This document shows positions 28,118 through 35,799 of a stretch of DNA of 64,000 nt, one piece after another. The DNA lies in the NCBI RefSeq assembly GCF_005937185.1, contig NZ_VCNI01000006.1:285-64284 (forward strand). The letters run 5' to 3'. The stretch's first letter is position 1, and the number at the start of each line of letters is the position of its first letter. The notes under the pieces are model-generated. The model saw only the letters and a list, made by a program, of their open reading frames with translations, had not been told where the DNA came from and made no database searches. Source of the stretch: Flagellimonas algicola (lineage in GTDB: Bacteria > Bacteroidota > Bacteroidia > Flavobacteriales > Flavobacteriaceae). A program made the position numbers and the translations under genes.

Positions 28118-28750
28118 ATGAGTAATATACTGGAAAACAGAACCTGGCGATATGCCACCAAAAAATTTGACCCTGACAAGAAGGTTTCCGACCAAGATTT
28201 GGAGCTTCTGCTGGAAGCAACCCGATTGAGTGCTTCTTCTTACGGCCTACAGCCGTATCATGTGTTTGTAATTACCGATAAGGAAATCAGAGAAAAATTA
28301 AAGCCCGTTTCCTGGGGGCAATCACAGATTACCGATGCGTCACACTTGATCGTTTTTGCCAACGTAACCGATTTTGGGGAAGAATTGCTGGACAGCTATG
28401 TTCAAAACGTAAGCTCAACAAGAAACATCCCCGAAGAAAGCCTTAAGGGATATGGGGATTTTATGAAATCCAAATTGTTGGATCTTCCCATAAATGTCAA
28501 AAGCAGCTGGACCATGAAGCAAGTATACATTGCCTTGGGTAATTTAATGCAAGCGGCAGCAGAGCTAAAAATTGATACCTGTCCTATGGAAGGTTTTGAA
28601 GCCAAGGCCTATAACGAAATCCTTGGTTTGGACGAAATAGACCTGAATGCCTCCGTGGTACTGCCCATTGGCTATAGGTCAGAGGAAGATGAAACACAGC
28701 ACTACGCCAAAGTAAGAAAGTCAAAAGAAGAATTATTTACCTATTTATAA
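28118..28750 (+). CDS. NAD(P)H-dependent nitroreductase / oxidoreductase
   Basis: A 210-residue FMN flavoprotein of the NfsB/nitroreductase family: RTWRYATKKFDPDKKVS, LSASSYGLQPYHVFVI (FMN loop), ALGNLMQAAAELKIDTCPMEGF, and IGYRSEEDETQ near the end. Such enzymes reduce quinones or nitro compounds with two electrons. It starts one base after marR and precedes yceI, suggesting a MarR-controlled quinone or electrophile response. Confidence 0.92.
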   Translation: MSNILENRTWRYATKKFDPDKKVSDQDLELLLEATRLSASSYGLQPYHVFVITDKEIREKLKPVSWGQSQITDASHLIVFANVTDFGEELLDSYVQNVSSTRNIPEESLKGYGDFMKSKLLDLPINVKSSWTMKQVYIALGNLMQAAAELKIDTCPMEGFEAKAYNEILGLDEIDLNASVVLPIGYRSEEDETQHYAKVRKSKEELFTYL

Positions 28751-28776
28751 ACCCTAATTATTTTTAAAACACAATC

Positions 28777-29349
28777 ATGAAAAAGACAATTTTAAGTTTG
28801 GCCTTGACCACAGTATTTGGATTAATGGCCTTTGCCAATCCTATAGATGGCGAAAAGAAGGAAATAAAAACCAGCGAAAGTAAAATCGTTTGGAAAGCAT
28901 ACAAAGTAGGCGGTGGCCACGAAGGAACCATTGGTTTAAAGTCCGGCGCATTGGAATTTGATGGAGACCAATTGGTAGGAGGTGAATTTGTAGTGGACAT
29001 GACCACAATTACCAACACTGATATGACCGGCGAATACAAAGGCAAATTGGAGGGGCATTTGAAATCTGATGATTTCTTTTCCACGGCTTCAAATCCAACA
29101 GCGGCCTTAGTATTTACTAATGTGGAGCAAAATGAAGGTGGTTTATATGACGTAACAGGAGATCTTACCATTAAGGGGATTACCAAATCCATCCGTTTTG
29201 ATTTGTCCATTGATGGAACTAAAGCCACAGCCAGTTTGAAAGTTGACCGTACCAAATACGACGTAAAATACGGGTCAAGTTTAATTGGGACCGCAAAGGA
29301 TAAGTTGATCTATGACGAATTTGATTTAGTGGTTGATTTGCAGATGTAG
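28777..29349 (+). CDS. YceI-family lipid-binding protein
   Basis: A 190-residue protein with a signal peptide (MKKTILSLALTTVFGLMAFA) and a YceI lipocalin-like barrel: SKIVWKAYKVGGGHEGTIGL, GGEFVVDMTTI, LEGHLKSDDFFSTASNP, KSIRFDLSI. YceI proteins bind polyprenyl or quinone-like lipids in the periplasm. Last gene of the marR unit; a terminator follows. Confidence 0.93.
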   Translation: MKKTILSLALTTVFGLMAFANPIDGEKKEIKTSESKIVWKAYKVGGGHEGTIGLKSGALEFDGDQLVGGEFVVDMTTITNTDMTGEYKGKLEGHLKSDDFFSTASNPTAALVFTNVEQNEGGLYDVTGDLTIKGITKSIRFDLSIDGTKATASLKVDRTKYDVKYGSSLIGTAKDKLIYDEFDLVVDLQM

Positions 29350-29371
29350 TCAATACTAGTTAAGTGTTTGG

Positions 29372-29408
29372 AAATCCCGTTCGAGTTGGTCTTGGACGGG
29401 ATTTTTAT
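29372..29408 (+). terminator. Terminator after yceI
   Basis: AAATCCCGT / ACGGGATTT (29372-29380 with 29396-29404), followed by TTTATTTT. It isolates the marR-yceI unit from the trp operon. Confidence 0.85.
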
Positions 29409-29423
29409 TTTCACAAAACATTA

Positions 29424-29454
29424 TTTGGAAGTTACAATTTCCTTTCTATCTTTG
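29424..29454 (+). promoter_or_regulatory. trp operon promoter
   Basis: TTTG (29424-29427) and TATCTTTG (29447-29454), 19 bases apart, match both Bacteroidota consensus boxes exactly. The leader-peptide ATG is only five bases past the -7 box, so transcription should start at or next to the ATG and the leader would be translated leaderless. Confidence 0.85.
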
Positions 29455-29459
29455 ATGCA

Positions 29460-29516
29460 ATGAATATAAGAACAGTAAATACTTGGTGGTGGATCAACTT
29501 ACGTCAAACGTCGTGA
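29460..29516 (+). CDS. trpL: trp operon leader peptide
   Basis: An 18-residue reading frame, MNIRTVNTWWWINLRQTS, with three consecutive Trp codons (29484-29492), directly after a consensus promoter and before an attenuator. A ribosome short of charged tRNA-Trp would stall there and leave the segment at 29510-29516 free to form the antiterminator. No other in-frame start codon is available. No SD sequence could fit between promoter and ATG. Confidence 0.93.
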   Translation: MNIRTVNTWWWINLRQTS

Positions 29517-29575
29517 GCTAGTCCCCATTGTAATCATATAGAGGCTTGTCATCACGACAGGCCTTTTTCTTTTTG
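29510..29575 (+). promoter_or_regulatory. trp attenuator (antiterminator and terminator)
   Basis: Terminator: AGGCTTGTC (29542-29550) pairs with GACAGGCCT (29556-29564) over loop ATCAC, then TTTTTCTTTTT. Antiterminator: GTCGTGA (29510-29516), which includes the trpL stop codon, is complementary to TCACGAC (29552-29558) in the terminator loop and arm. The two structures exclude each other, and the stop codon sits in the switching segment, as in the E. coli trp attenuator. The spacing from the Trp codons (18 bases) suits ribosome stalling. Confidence 0.9.
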
Positions 29576-29593
29576 TGCAATTTTTAATTCTTG

Positions 29594-29960
29594 TTTCCGC
29601 GGAGGCGGAAATCAAAATGTAAAGTTCAGCAAAGGCAAGAATGAGTTTTTATGTCTACATCATTTCAAACAAAAAGAATGGGACTATTTATATAGGCTAT
29701 ACCAATGATCTGGGAAAAAGAATGAAACAGCATAAAAATGGAACAGGAAGCAGATTTGCAAAACGTTATGCATTGGACAAGTTGGTATACTATGAAAAAT
29801 TCAAATTTCCAATGTCTGCCATTAAACGGGAAAAACAACTAAAAAAATGGAACCGACAATGGAAAATAAACTTGATAAATGATTTTAATCCAAAATGGGA
29901 AGATCTAACATGGTTTTTCGAATAAGTAACAACGATATGATTTCCGCCTTCGCGGAAATG
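29594..29960 (+). mobile_element. GIY-YIG gene framed by inverted palindromes (element 1)
   Basis: The left palindrome TTTCCGCGGAGGCGGAAATC (29594-29613) and the right one GATTTCCGCCTTCGCGGAAA (29939-29958) are reverse complements with one mismatch, in the hairpin loop. Each folds on TTTCCGC/GCGGAAA. Between them lies a single GIY-YIG gene. The 367-base unit sits between the trp attenuator and trpE, so it is transcribed under trp control. Arrangement and size match element 2 at 35800-36141. The mobile nature is inferred. Confidence 0.65.
29641..29925 (+). CDS. Single-domain GIY-YIG nuclease
   Basis: A 94-residue protein that is only a GIY-YIG domain: FYVYIIS (residues 3-9, the GIY part), IYIGYTNDL (the YIG part), the conserved Arg in KRMKQH and the metal-binding Glu in KREKQLKKW, ending WKINLINDFNPKWEDL. 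This is the small family often misnamed UvrC-like in annotations; it lacks the rest of UvrC. It should cut DNA with one divalent metal. It is about 45% identical by eye to the second copy at 35835-36113. Flanked by inverted palindromes; lies between the trp attenuator and trpE. Confidence 0.9.
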   Translation: MSFYVYIISNKKNGTIYIGYTNDLGKRMKQHKNGTGSRFAKRYALDKLVYYEKFKFPMSAIKREKQLKKWNRQWKINLINDFNPKWEDLTWFFE

Positions 29961-29980
29961 AAAGAAAATTATTTTCGCTC

Positions 29981-31378
29981 ATGAAATATTCGCTCAAAAC
30001 ATCATATAAGCAGATTTTAGCAGATACCATTACTCCAGTTAGCGTGTATTTGAAAATTCGTGATAAATTTCCGAACAGCATCCTTTTGGAAAGTAGTGAC
30101 TACCATGCTAACGATAACAGTTTTTCCTATATCTGCTGCAACCCAATAGCTTACATCAAGGTACAGGACGAGATTATTACCCAGCGTTTTCCGGATGGAA
30201 GCAAGGAAGAAATCAATATTGGCCCAGATACCGATGTAACCGAGGTAATCCATGATTTTGGCCAGCGATTTTCAGTCCCGGATAACAGTTTCAAGTTCAT
30301 TAACAATGGTCTTTTTGGGTATATGGCCTATGATGCGGTACGCTATTTTGAGGATGTTGAAGTTACGTCCAAAGCCGATTCCGTTCGCATTCCAGATATA
30401 TACTACGCCGTTTATCAGAACATCATCGCCATTAACCACTTCAAGAACGAAGCTTACCTTTTTGCCCACTGTTACGAATCAGAAAGTAATGTGGACGAAC
30501 TGGAGCAGTTGTTCAAGGTAAGAAACTTTGCTTCCTATAATTTTTCCAAGGAAGGTGCAGCTGTTTCCAACCTAAAAGATGAGGAATATATAGAGCATGT
30601 GGCCTTGGCCAAAAAACACTGCCAAAGGGGAGATGTATTCCAGTTGGTTTTGTCCCGAAGGTTCTCGCAAGGATTTAAGGGAGATGAGTTCAATGTCTAT
30701 AGGGCACTGCGATCCATCAACCCTTCCCCCTATCTGTTTTATTTCGATTATGGAGATTTTAAAATATTCGGCAGTTCGCCAGAAGCGCAATTGATCGTTA
30801 AGGATGGAAAGGCTGAAATCCATCCCATTGCAGGCACCTATAAAAGAACCGGGAATGATGAGAAAGATGCGGAACTGGCCAAAAAATTGGCTCAAGATGA
30901 AAAGGAAAACAGCGAACACGTCATGTTGGTAGACTTGGCTCGAAATGACCTAAGCCGCAACGGAAATACCGTAAACGTGGAGACTTATAGGGAAGTGCAG
31001 TATTTCTCCCATGTGATTCATTTGGTCTCCAAAGTAACAGGACTTAAGAAAAAAGAAAGTACCACTATGAAAGTGGTAGCAGATACCTTTCCTGCGGGAA
31101 CTTTGAGCGGTGCTCCCAAGCATATGGCCATGCAGCTGATTGAAAAATATGAAAAAACCAGCAGGGCCTATTATGGAGGGGCCATTGGTTTTATGGATTT
31201 TAAGGGCAATTTTAACCATGCCATCATGATCCGAACTTTTCTAAGTAAAAACCACCAATTGCATTATCAAGCCGGTGCCGGTTTGGTAGCTGCTTCGGAT
31301 CCTGAGGCGGAACTACAGGAAACATACAACAAATTGGGTGCTTTGAACAAGGCACTTGAAATTGCAGAAACAATCTAA
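29981..31378 (+). CDS. trpE: Anthranilate synthase component I
   Basis: A 465-residue chorismate-utilising enzyme that makes anthranilate from chorismate with ammonia from TrpG. The N-terminal feedback region contains LLESSDYH (the Ser of LLES binds Trp in homologs). The catalytic domain shows GDVFQLVLSRRF, RSINPSPYLFYF, GSSPEAQL, HPIAGTYKR, DLARNDLSR and FPAGTLSGAPK. First enzyme gene of the operon; ends three bases before trpG. Confidence 0.97.
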   Translation: MKYSLKTSYKQILADTITPVSVYLKIRDKFPNSILLESSDYHANDNSFSYICCNPIAYIKVQDEIITQRFPDGSKEEINIGPDTDVTEVIHDFGQRFSVPDNSFKFINNGLFGYMAYDAVRYFEDVEVTSKADSVRIPDIYYAVYQNIIAINHFKNEAYLFAHCYESESNVDELEQLFKVRNFASYNFSKEGAAVSNLKDEEYIEHVALAKKHCQRGDVFQLVLSRRFSQGFKGDEFNVYRALRSINPSPYLFYFDYGDFKIFGSSPEAQLIVKDGKAEIHPIAGTYKRTGNDEKDAELAKKLAQDEKENSEHVMLVDLARNDLSRNGNTVNVETYREVQYFSHVIHLVSKVTGLKKKESTTMKVVADTFPAGTLSGAPKHMAMQLIEKYEKTSRAYYGGAIGFMDFKGNFNHAIMIRTFLSKNHQLHYQAGAGLVAASDPEAELQETYNKLGALNKALEIAETI

Positions 31379-31381
31379 AAA

Positions 31382-31948
31382 ATGGCCAGAAAGATTTTAA
31401 TGATAGACAACTACGATAGTTTCACCTATAATTTGGTGCACTACCTTGAGGATTTGGATTGTGACGTGACCGTAAAACGAAATGATCAATTGACCTTGGA
31501 CGAAGTACAAGCTTTTGATGAAATTGTGCTCTCTCCCGGCCCGGGAATCCCGGATGAAGCAGGTTTGCTCAAGGATATCATCAAAACCTACGCCGCAACC
31601 AAACGGATTTTAGGGGTCTGTTTGGGTCAACAGGCTATTGGAGAAGTCTTTGGGGGCACTTTGGTTAATTTGGATCAGGTATACCATGGGATTGCCACCC
31701 AAATTACAGTGACCAGTCCAGGTATTTTGTTCCAAAACATGCCAGAGCAAATCCAAGTAGGGCGCTACCATTCTTGGGTGGTGCATCCCGATCTACCTGA
31801 AAGCTTGGAAGCCACCTCGGTGGATGAAAATGGGCAAATTATGTCCTTAAGACATAAAACATACGATGTAACGGCAGTGCAATTTCACCCAGAGTCCGTG
31901 TTGACTCCGGAAGGAAAACAAATGCTAAAAAATTGGCTCAACGGCTAG
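31382..31948 (+). CDS. trpG: Anthranilate synthase component II (glutamine amidotransferase)
   Basis: A 188-residue class I glutamine amidotransferase supplying ammonia to TrpE. Catalytic C80 in GVCLGQQAIG, with H169 and E171 in QFHPESV. Gap to trpE is three bases, so translation is probably coupled. In some bacteria TrpG also serves folate synthesis (PabA); this cannot be excluded. Confidence 0.97.
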   Translation: MARKILMIDNYDSFTYNLVHYLEDLDCDVTVKRNDQLTLDEVQAFDEIVLSPGPGIPDEAGLLKDIIKTYAATKRILGVCLGQQAIGEVFGGTLVNLDQVYHGIATQITVTSPGILFQNMPEQIQVGRYHSWVVHPDLPESLEATSVDENGQIMSLRHKTYDVTAVQFHPESVLTPEGKQMLKNWLNG

Positions 31949-31954
31949 TTTAAT

Positions 31955-32021
31955 GTCGTTCTCGTGCAAACGGGAATCCAAATTAAATATGAAATAGATT
32001 CCGCACGTGATGCGGAATGAC
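31955..32021. repeat. Facing palindrome pair between trpG and trpD
   Basis: Left GTCGTTCTCGT...ACGGGAATCC (31955-31979), stem TTCTCGT/ACGGGAA with one G-T pair. Right (31997-32021), inverted, stem ATTCCGCA/TGCGGAAT with loop CGTGA. The 17-base spacer and facing order are REPIN-like. The right copy contains an ATG (32017) in frame with trpD. Confidence 0.85.
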
Positions 32022-32034
32022 AACAAGAAATAAA

Positions 32035-33030
32035 ATGAAAGCAACTTTAAATCGATTAATAAATCACGAAATCCTTCCCAAAGAAGATGCCAAGCAGATT
32101 TTGGTCAACATCGCCAAAGGGGATTACAATACTTCCCAGATTGCCGCCTTTTTAACCGTTTATATGATGCGAAGCATTACCATAGAGGAACTGGAAGGTT
32201 TCAGGGATGCACTCTTGGAGTTATGCTTGGCGGTGGATTTGGCCGAATACAATCCCATAGATCTCTGCGGAACGGGAGGTGACGGTAAAGATACTTTCAA
32301 TATTTCCACCCTTGCCTCTTTTGTAACAGCAGGTGCGGGAGTAAAAGTAACCAAGCATGGCAACTATGGGGTTTCTTCCAAGTGCGGAAGTAGCAACGTG
32401 ATGGAATTTTTGGGTATCAAGTTCAGTAATGAGGCTGATTTTCTAAGAAAGTCAATTGATGAAGCTGGGATTTGCGTACTGCATGCACCCCTGTTTCACC
32501 CGGCCATGAAAAATGTGGCCCCCATCCGGAGGGAATTGGCCGTAAAAACCTTTTTCAACATGTTGGGGCCCATGGTGAATCCTGCTTTCCCAAAAAACCA
32601 AATGGTAGGTGTGTTTAATCTAGAGTTGGCTCGAATGTATGGGTACCTTTATCAGAACACCGACAAGAATTTTACTGTACTTCATGCGCTGGATGGATAT
32701 GATGAAATCTCCTTGACCGGAGCTACCAAAACCATTTCCAATGACTCCGAAGGCATGTTAGCGCCGGCGGATTTTGGGGTAGATAAAATTTCTCAAGATC
32801 AAATTACGGGAGGGGAAGATATCGCCGAATCGGCCCAAATCTTCTTGGATGTTCTCAATGGTAAAGGAACCGAAGCCCAAAACAATGTGGTCTGTGCCAA
32901 TGCCGGGGTGGCCATAGCCACGGTAAATCAACTTTCCCCTAAAGAAGGGTTTGAAAAAGCCAAAGAGTCACTTTTAAGTGGCAATGGAATGGAAGCACTT
33001 AAAAAATTACAAGAATTAAGCAAAAACTAA
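32035..33030 (+). CDS. trpD: Anthranilate phosphoribosyltransferase
   Basis: A 331-residue enzyme that joins anthranilate to PRPP. The PRPP-binding CGTGGDGKDT is at 78-87, with KHGNYGVSSKCGS and the anthranilate region NVAPIRRELAVKTFFNMLGP. The start ATG at 32035 (MKATLNRLINHEILP) fits the family. Another in-frame ATG at 32017 is part of a palindrome and would add six residues. The gene is flanked by palindrome pairs on both sides. Confidence 0.97.
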   Translation: MKATLNRLINHEILPKEDAKQILVNIAKGDYNTSQIAAFLTVYMMRSITIEELEGFRDALLELCLAVDLAEYNPIDLCGTGGDGKDTFNISTLASFVTAGAGVKVTKHGNYGVSSKCGSSNVMEFLGIKFSNEADFLRKSIDEAGICVLHAPLFHPAMKNVAPIRRELAVKTFFNMLGPMVNPAFPKNQMVGVFNLELARMYGYLYQNTDKNFTVLHALDGYDEISLTGATKTISNDSEGMLAPADFGVDKISQDQITGGEDIAESAQIFLDVLNGKGTEAQNNVVCANAGVAIATVNQLSPKEGFEKAKESLLSGNGMEALKKLQELSKN

Positions 33031-33031
33031 T

Positions 33032-33088
33032 GTCACCTCGAGCGCGGTCGAGAGGTCTCATAAGACTCTTCACTACGCTCAGAATGAC
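33032..33088. repeat. Facing palindrome pair between trpD and trpC
   Basis: Left GTCACCTCGA...AGAGGTCTCA (33032-33060) and right, inverted (33064-33088), reading GTCATTCTGAGC...AGAGTC on the minus strand. Only three bases separate them. They fill nearly the whole trpD-trpC gap, starting one base after the trpD stop codon. Loop class CGAGCGCAGTCGAG. Confidence 0.85.
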
Positions 33089-33096
33089 CTTTGAAT

Positions 33097-33882
33097 ATGA
33101 ACATTTTAGACAAAATAATAGCCGATAAACGCAAGGAGGTAGATTTGAAAAAATCTTTGATTCCTCCAGGGCAATTGGAAAAATCCGTTCTCGTGGAAAG
33201 GAGTACAGTTTCACTGGCCCAGGTACTTAAAAATAGCGCTACTGGCATTATAGCAGAACACAAACGGCGTTCTCCTTCAAAATTGGTAATCAACCAAGGT
33301 TTAAACGTTCAGGATGTAGCTACAGGGTATGAGCAAGCTGGGGTATGCGGCATGTCGGTTTTAACAGACGGCAAATACTTTGGTGGTTCTTTGGATGACT
33401 TGTTATTGGCACGAGCAAAGGCCTCTTTGCCCCTTTTACGAAAAGAGTTCATCATCGATGAATATCAGTTACTGGAGGCTAGGGCCCATGGTGCGGATGT
33501 GATTTTGCTCATTGCTGCCATTCTAACAAGGGATGAAATCAAACAGCTTTCAGAAACGGCCAAAAGTTTAAGCTTGGATGTACTCTTGGAAGTCCATAAT
33601 GAAGAAGAGCTACAAAAGTCGCTCATACCAAGTTTGGACATGCTGGGGGTCAACAATCGTAACCTAAAGACATTTGAGGTGAGTTTGGATACCAGCAAGA
33701 CGTTGTCCAAGCTCATTCCCAATGATTTTGTAAAGGTTTCCGAAAGCGGTATAAGTTCCGTTGAAGCTATCAAGGATTTAAAGCAATTCGGATATCAAGG
33801 CTTCTTGATTGGAGAGAATTTTATGAAAACCGACAATCCTGGGAAGCATGCCGCCGAATTTATAAAAGCTTTGGAATCATGA
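33097..33882 (+). CDS. trpC: Indole-3-glycerol-phosphate synthase
   Basis: A 261-residue TIM-barrel enzyme that closes the indole ring of CdRP. Start MNILDKIIADKRKEV at ATG 33097 (a TTG two codons earlier is part of the same frame). Family motifs: IIAEHKRRSPSK with the substrate-binding Lys, ILLIAAILTRDE, NNRNLKTF, SESGI. It overlaps trpF by four bases (ATGA), so the two are translationally coupled. Confidence 0.97.
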   Translation: MNILDKIIADKRKEVDLKKSLIPPGQLEKSVLVERSTVSLAQVLKNSATGIIAEHKRRSPSKLVINQGLNVQDVATGYEQAGVCGMSVLTDGKYFGGSLDDLLLARAKASLPLLRKEFIIDEYQLLEARAHGADVILLIAAILTRDEIKQLSETAKSLSLDVLLEVHNEEELQKSLIPSLDMLGVNNRNLKTFEVSLDTSKTLSKLIPNDFVKVSESGISSVEAIKDLKQFGYQGFLIGENFMKTDNPGKHAAEFIKALES

Positions 33883-34613
33883 AACTGAAAGTGTGTGGCA
33901 TGAAATATAATCCAACAGAGGTGGCGCAATTACAGCCGGATTATCTAGGTTTTATTTTCTGGGAACCTTCATCTCGCTATTTCGAAGGAGAAATTCCGGA
34001 ATTGCCAAAATCCATCAAAAAAGTGGGGGTTTTTGTGGATGCTGAAGTTGAAGAGGTTTTGGAAAAAGTAGAAGCGTTTAGGTTGGATGGCGTTCAACTC
34101 CATGGCAATGAAAATCCAAATTACTGTCAGGAACTTCGTCATGCTGTACTTGGTTCAACATCTCACACCAATGGGATTCCGAAACAAGTTGAGGACAACC
34201 AGCTGTCACTTCGATCGCAGTCGAGAAGTGGAAAGAATAAGGTCTCGACTGCGCTCGACCTGACAATTATCAAAGTTTTCTCCATCAAAGACTCTTTCGA
34301 TTTTTCCATTTTAAAAGAATACGAAGATGTCTGCGATTATTATTTGTTCGATACCAAAGGAAAACTCCCCGGAGGAAATGGATATGCCTTTGATTGGTCC
34401 ATTCTTAAAGACTACCCTTCCACAAAACCGTACTTTTTAAGCGGAGGAATCGGATTGGACTCTATCGAGGATTTAAAAGAATTTTTGGCAAGTTCTGCTT
34501 CCAACTTTTGCCATGCGATAGATGTTAATAGCAAATTTGAAATAGAACCTGGTCATAAAAGCATCGCGCAACTAAAACAATTCAAAAAAACATTAATTGA
34601 TAATCCAACATGA
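33879..34613 (+). CDS. trpF: Phosphoribosylanthranilate isomerase with a palindrome-derived insertion
   Basis: A TIM-barrel isomerase acting before TrpC. The catalytic Cys is in KVCGMK (C6) and the Asp is in [20 protein letters not shown] and FLSGGIG are also present. The protein is 244 residues where about 200-210 is usual. The excess is at residues 87-129, between YCQELR and the strand TIIKVFSI, and is exactly the translation of four palindromes (34137-34264). The insertion is in frame without stop codons and sits at a loop between the third helix and fourth strand, so activity is probably kept. Overlaps both trpC and trpB by four bases. Confidence 0.93.
   Translation: MKLKVCGMKYNPTEVAQLQPDYLGFIFWEPSSRYFEGEIPELPKSIKKVGVFVDAEVEEVLEKVEAFRLDGVQLHGNENPNYCQELRHAVLGSTSHTNGIPKQVEDNQLSLRSQSRSGKNKVSTALDLTIIKVFSIKDSFDFSILKEYEDVCDYYLFDTKGKLPGGNGYAFDWSILKDYPSTKPYFLSGGIGLDSIEDLKEFLASSASNFCHAIDVNSKFEIEPGHKSIAQLKQFKKTLIDNPT
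34137..34264. repeat. Two facing palindrome pairs inside trpF
   Basis: Copies at 34137-34165, 34174-34196 (inverted), 34205-34231 and 34241-34264 (inverted). The first pair has the ACTTGTTT-type loop (CGTCATGCTG...CAACATCTCA) with several decayed stem positions. The second pair has the TCGATCGCAGTCGA / TCGAGCGCAGTCGA loop class, with GGTC/GACC and ACTT/AAGT stems and a 2-base bulge. They translate into about 43 residues within trpF. Confidence 0.85.
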
Positions 34614-35791
34614 GTTACTACGTCGACGAAAAAGGATACTACGGTGAATTTGGGGGAGCATATATCCCGGAAATGCTATATCCGAATACCGAAGAACTGC
34701 GCCAGAATTATCTCGAAATCATGGCAGCACCTTCCTTTAAGGAAGAGTTTCACCAATTGCTGAAGGATTATGTGGGTAGACCCACTCCGCTCTATTTTGC
34801 GGAGCGCTTATCCAACAAGTACAACACCAAGATATACTTAAAACGGGAGGACCTCAACCATACTGGAGCCCATAAGGTGAACAACACCATTGGTCAGATT
34901 TTAATGGCCAAAAAATTGGGTAAAAACCGAATAATTGCCGAAACAGGAGCAGGTCAGCATGGGGTAGCCACTGCAACGGTTTGCGCCCTCATGGGAATTG
35001 AATGTGTAGTATACATGGGCGAAGTAGACATAGCACGTCAAGCCCCAAATGTAGCTCGGATGAAGATGCTTGGGGCAGAGGTAAGACCTGCCTTATCGGG
35101 GAGTCGAACGTTGAAGGATGCCACCAACGAGGCTATTCGAGATTGGATTAACAACCCTGTAGATACCCATTACATCATTGGCTCGGTTGTGGGGCCACAT
35201 CCCTATCCGGATATGGTAGCCCGATTTCAATCGGTGATTTCTGAGGAGATAAAAGCCCAACTCTTGGAAAAAGAAGGTAGGAAAAACCCTGACTATGTGG
35301 TGGCCTGTGTAGGTGGCGGGAGCAACGCAGCGGGAGCTTACTATCACTTTTTGGATACCCCTGAGGTAGGCATCATTGCTGTGGAGGCCGCCGGAAAGGG
35401 AATTCATTCAGGGGAAAGCGCCGCAACTTCGGCCTTGGGCAAAGTTGGGATTATCCATGGAAGTAAAACCTTGTTGATGCAAACTCCGGATGGGCAGATT
35501 ACGGAGCCCTATTCCATTTCCGCGGGCTTGGATTATCCCGGGGTAGGTCCCCTGCATGCCCATCTGTTCAAATCGGGGCGAGGAGAATTTATTTCCATTA
35601 CCGACGATGAGGCCATGACGGCTGGGTTAACGCTTTGTCAACTGGAAGGCATCATCCCCGCCATTGAATCCTCCCATGGATTGGCCATTTTGGAGCAACG
35701 AAAGTTTAAGTCGGATGATATCGTGGTCATGAATCTTTCTGGCCGTGGGGACAAAGACCTCCAGAACTATATTGATTATTTTAAACTGTGA
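34610..35791 (+). CDS. trpB: Tryptophan synthase beta chain
   Basis: A 393-residue PLP enzyme that condenses indole with serine. PLP Lys is in [11 protein letters not shown] (K89); phosphate loop GGGSNAAG; catalytic Glu region [27 protein letters not shown]. Start ATG overlaps the trpF stop (ATGA). It is separated from trpA by GIY-YIG element 2, which breaks the usual tight trpB-trpA link. Confidence 0.98.
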   Translation: MSYYVDEKGYYGEFGGAYIPEMLYPNTEELRQNYLEIMAAPSFKEEFHQLLKDYVGRPTPLYFAERLSNKYNTKIYLKREDLNHTGAHKVNNTIGQILMAKKLGKNRIIAETGAGQHGVATATVCALMGIECVVYMGEVDIARQAPNVARMKMLGAEVRPALSGSRTLKDATNEAIRDWINNPVDTHYIIGSVVGPHPYPDMVARFQSVISEEIKAQLLEKEGRKNPDYVVACVGGGSNAAGAYYHFLDTPEVGIIAVEAAGKGIHSGESAATSALGKVGIIHGSKTLLMQTPDGQITEPYSISAGLDYPGVGPLHAHLFKSGRGEFISITDDEAMTAGLTLCQLEGIIPAIESSHGLAILEQRKFKSDDIVVMNLSGRGDKDLQNYIDYFKL

Positions 35792-35799
35792 TCCGTGCC

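Noticed and set aside
29641-29925. Homing endonuclease or UvrC fragment
   Set aside because: No intron or intein context, no DNA-binding add-on domain, and no UvrC-specific region; the protein is a complete stand-alone GIY-YIG domain.
31955-34264. CRISPR-like array in the trp operon
   Set aside because: The repeats are palindromes in facing pairs with differing sequences, lack uniform spacers, and there are no cas genes.
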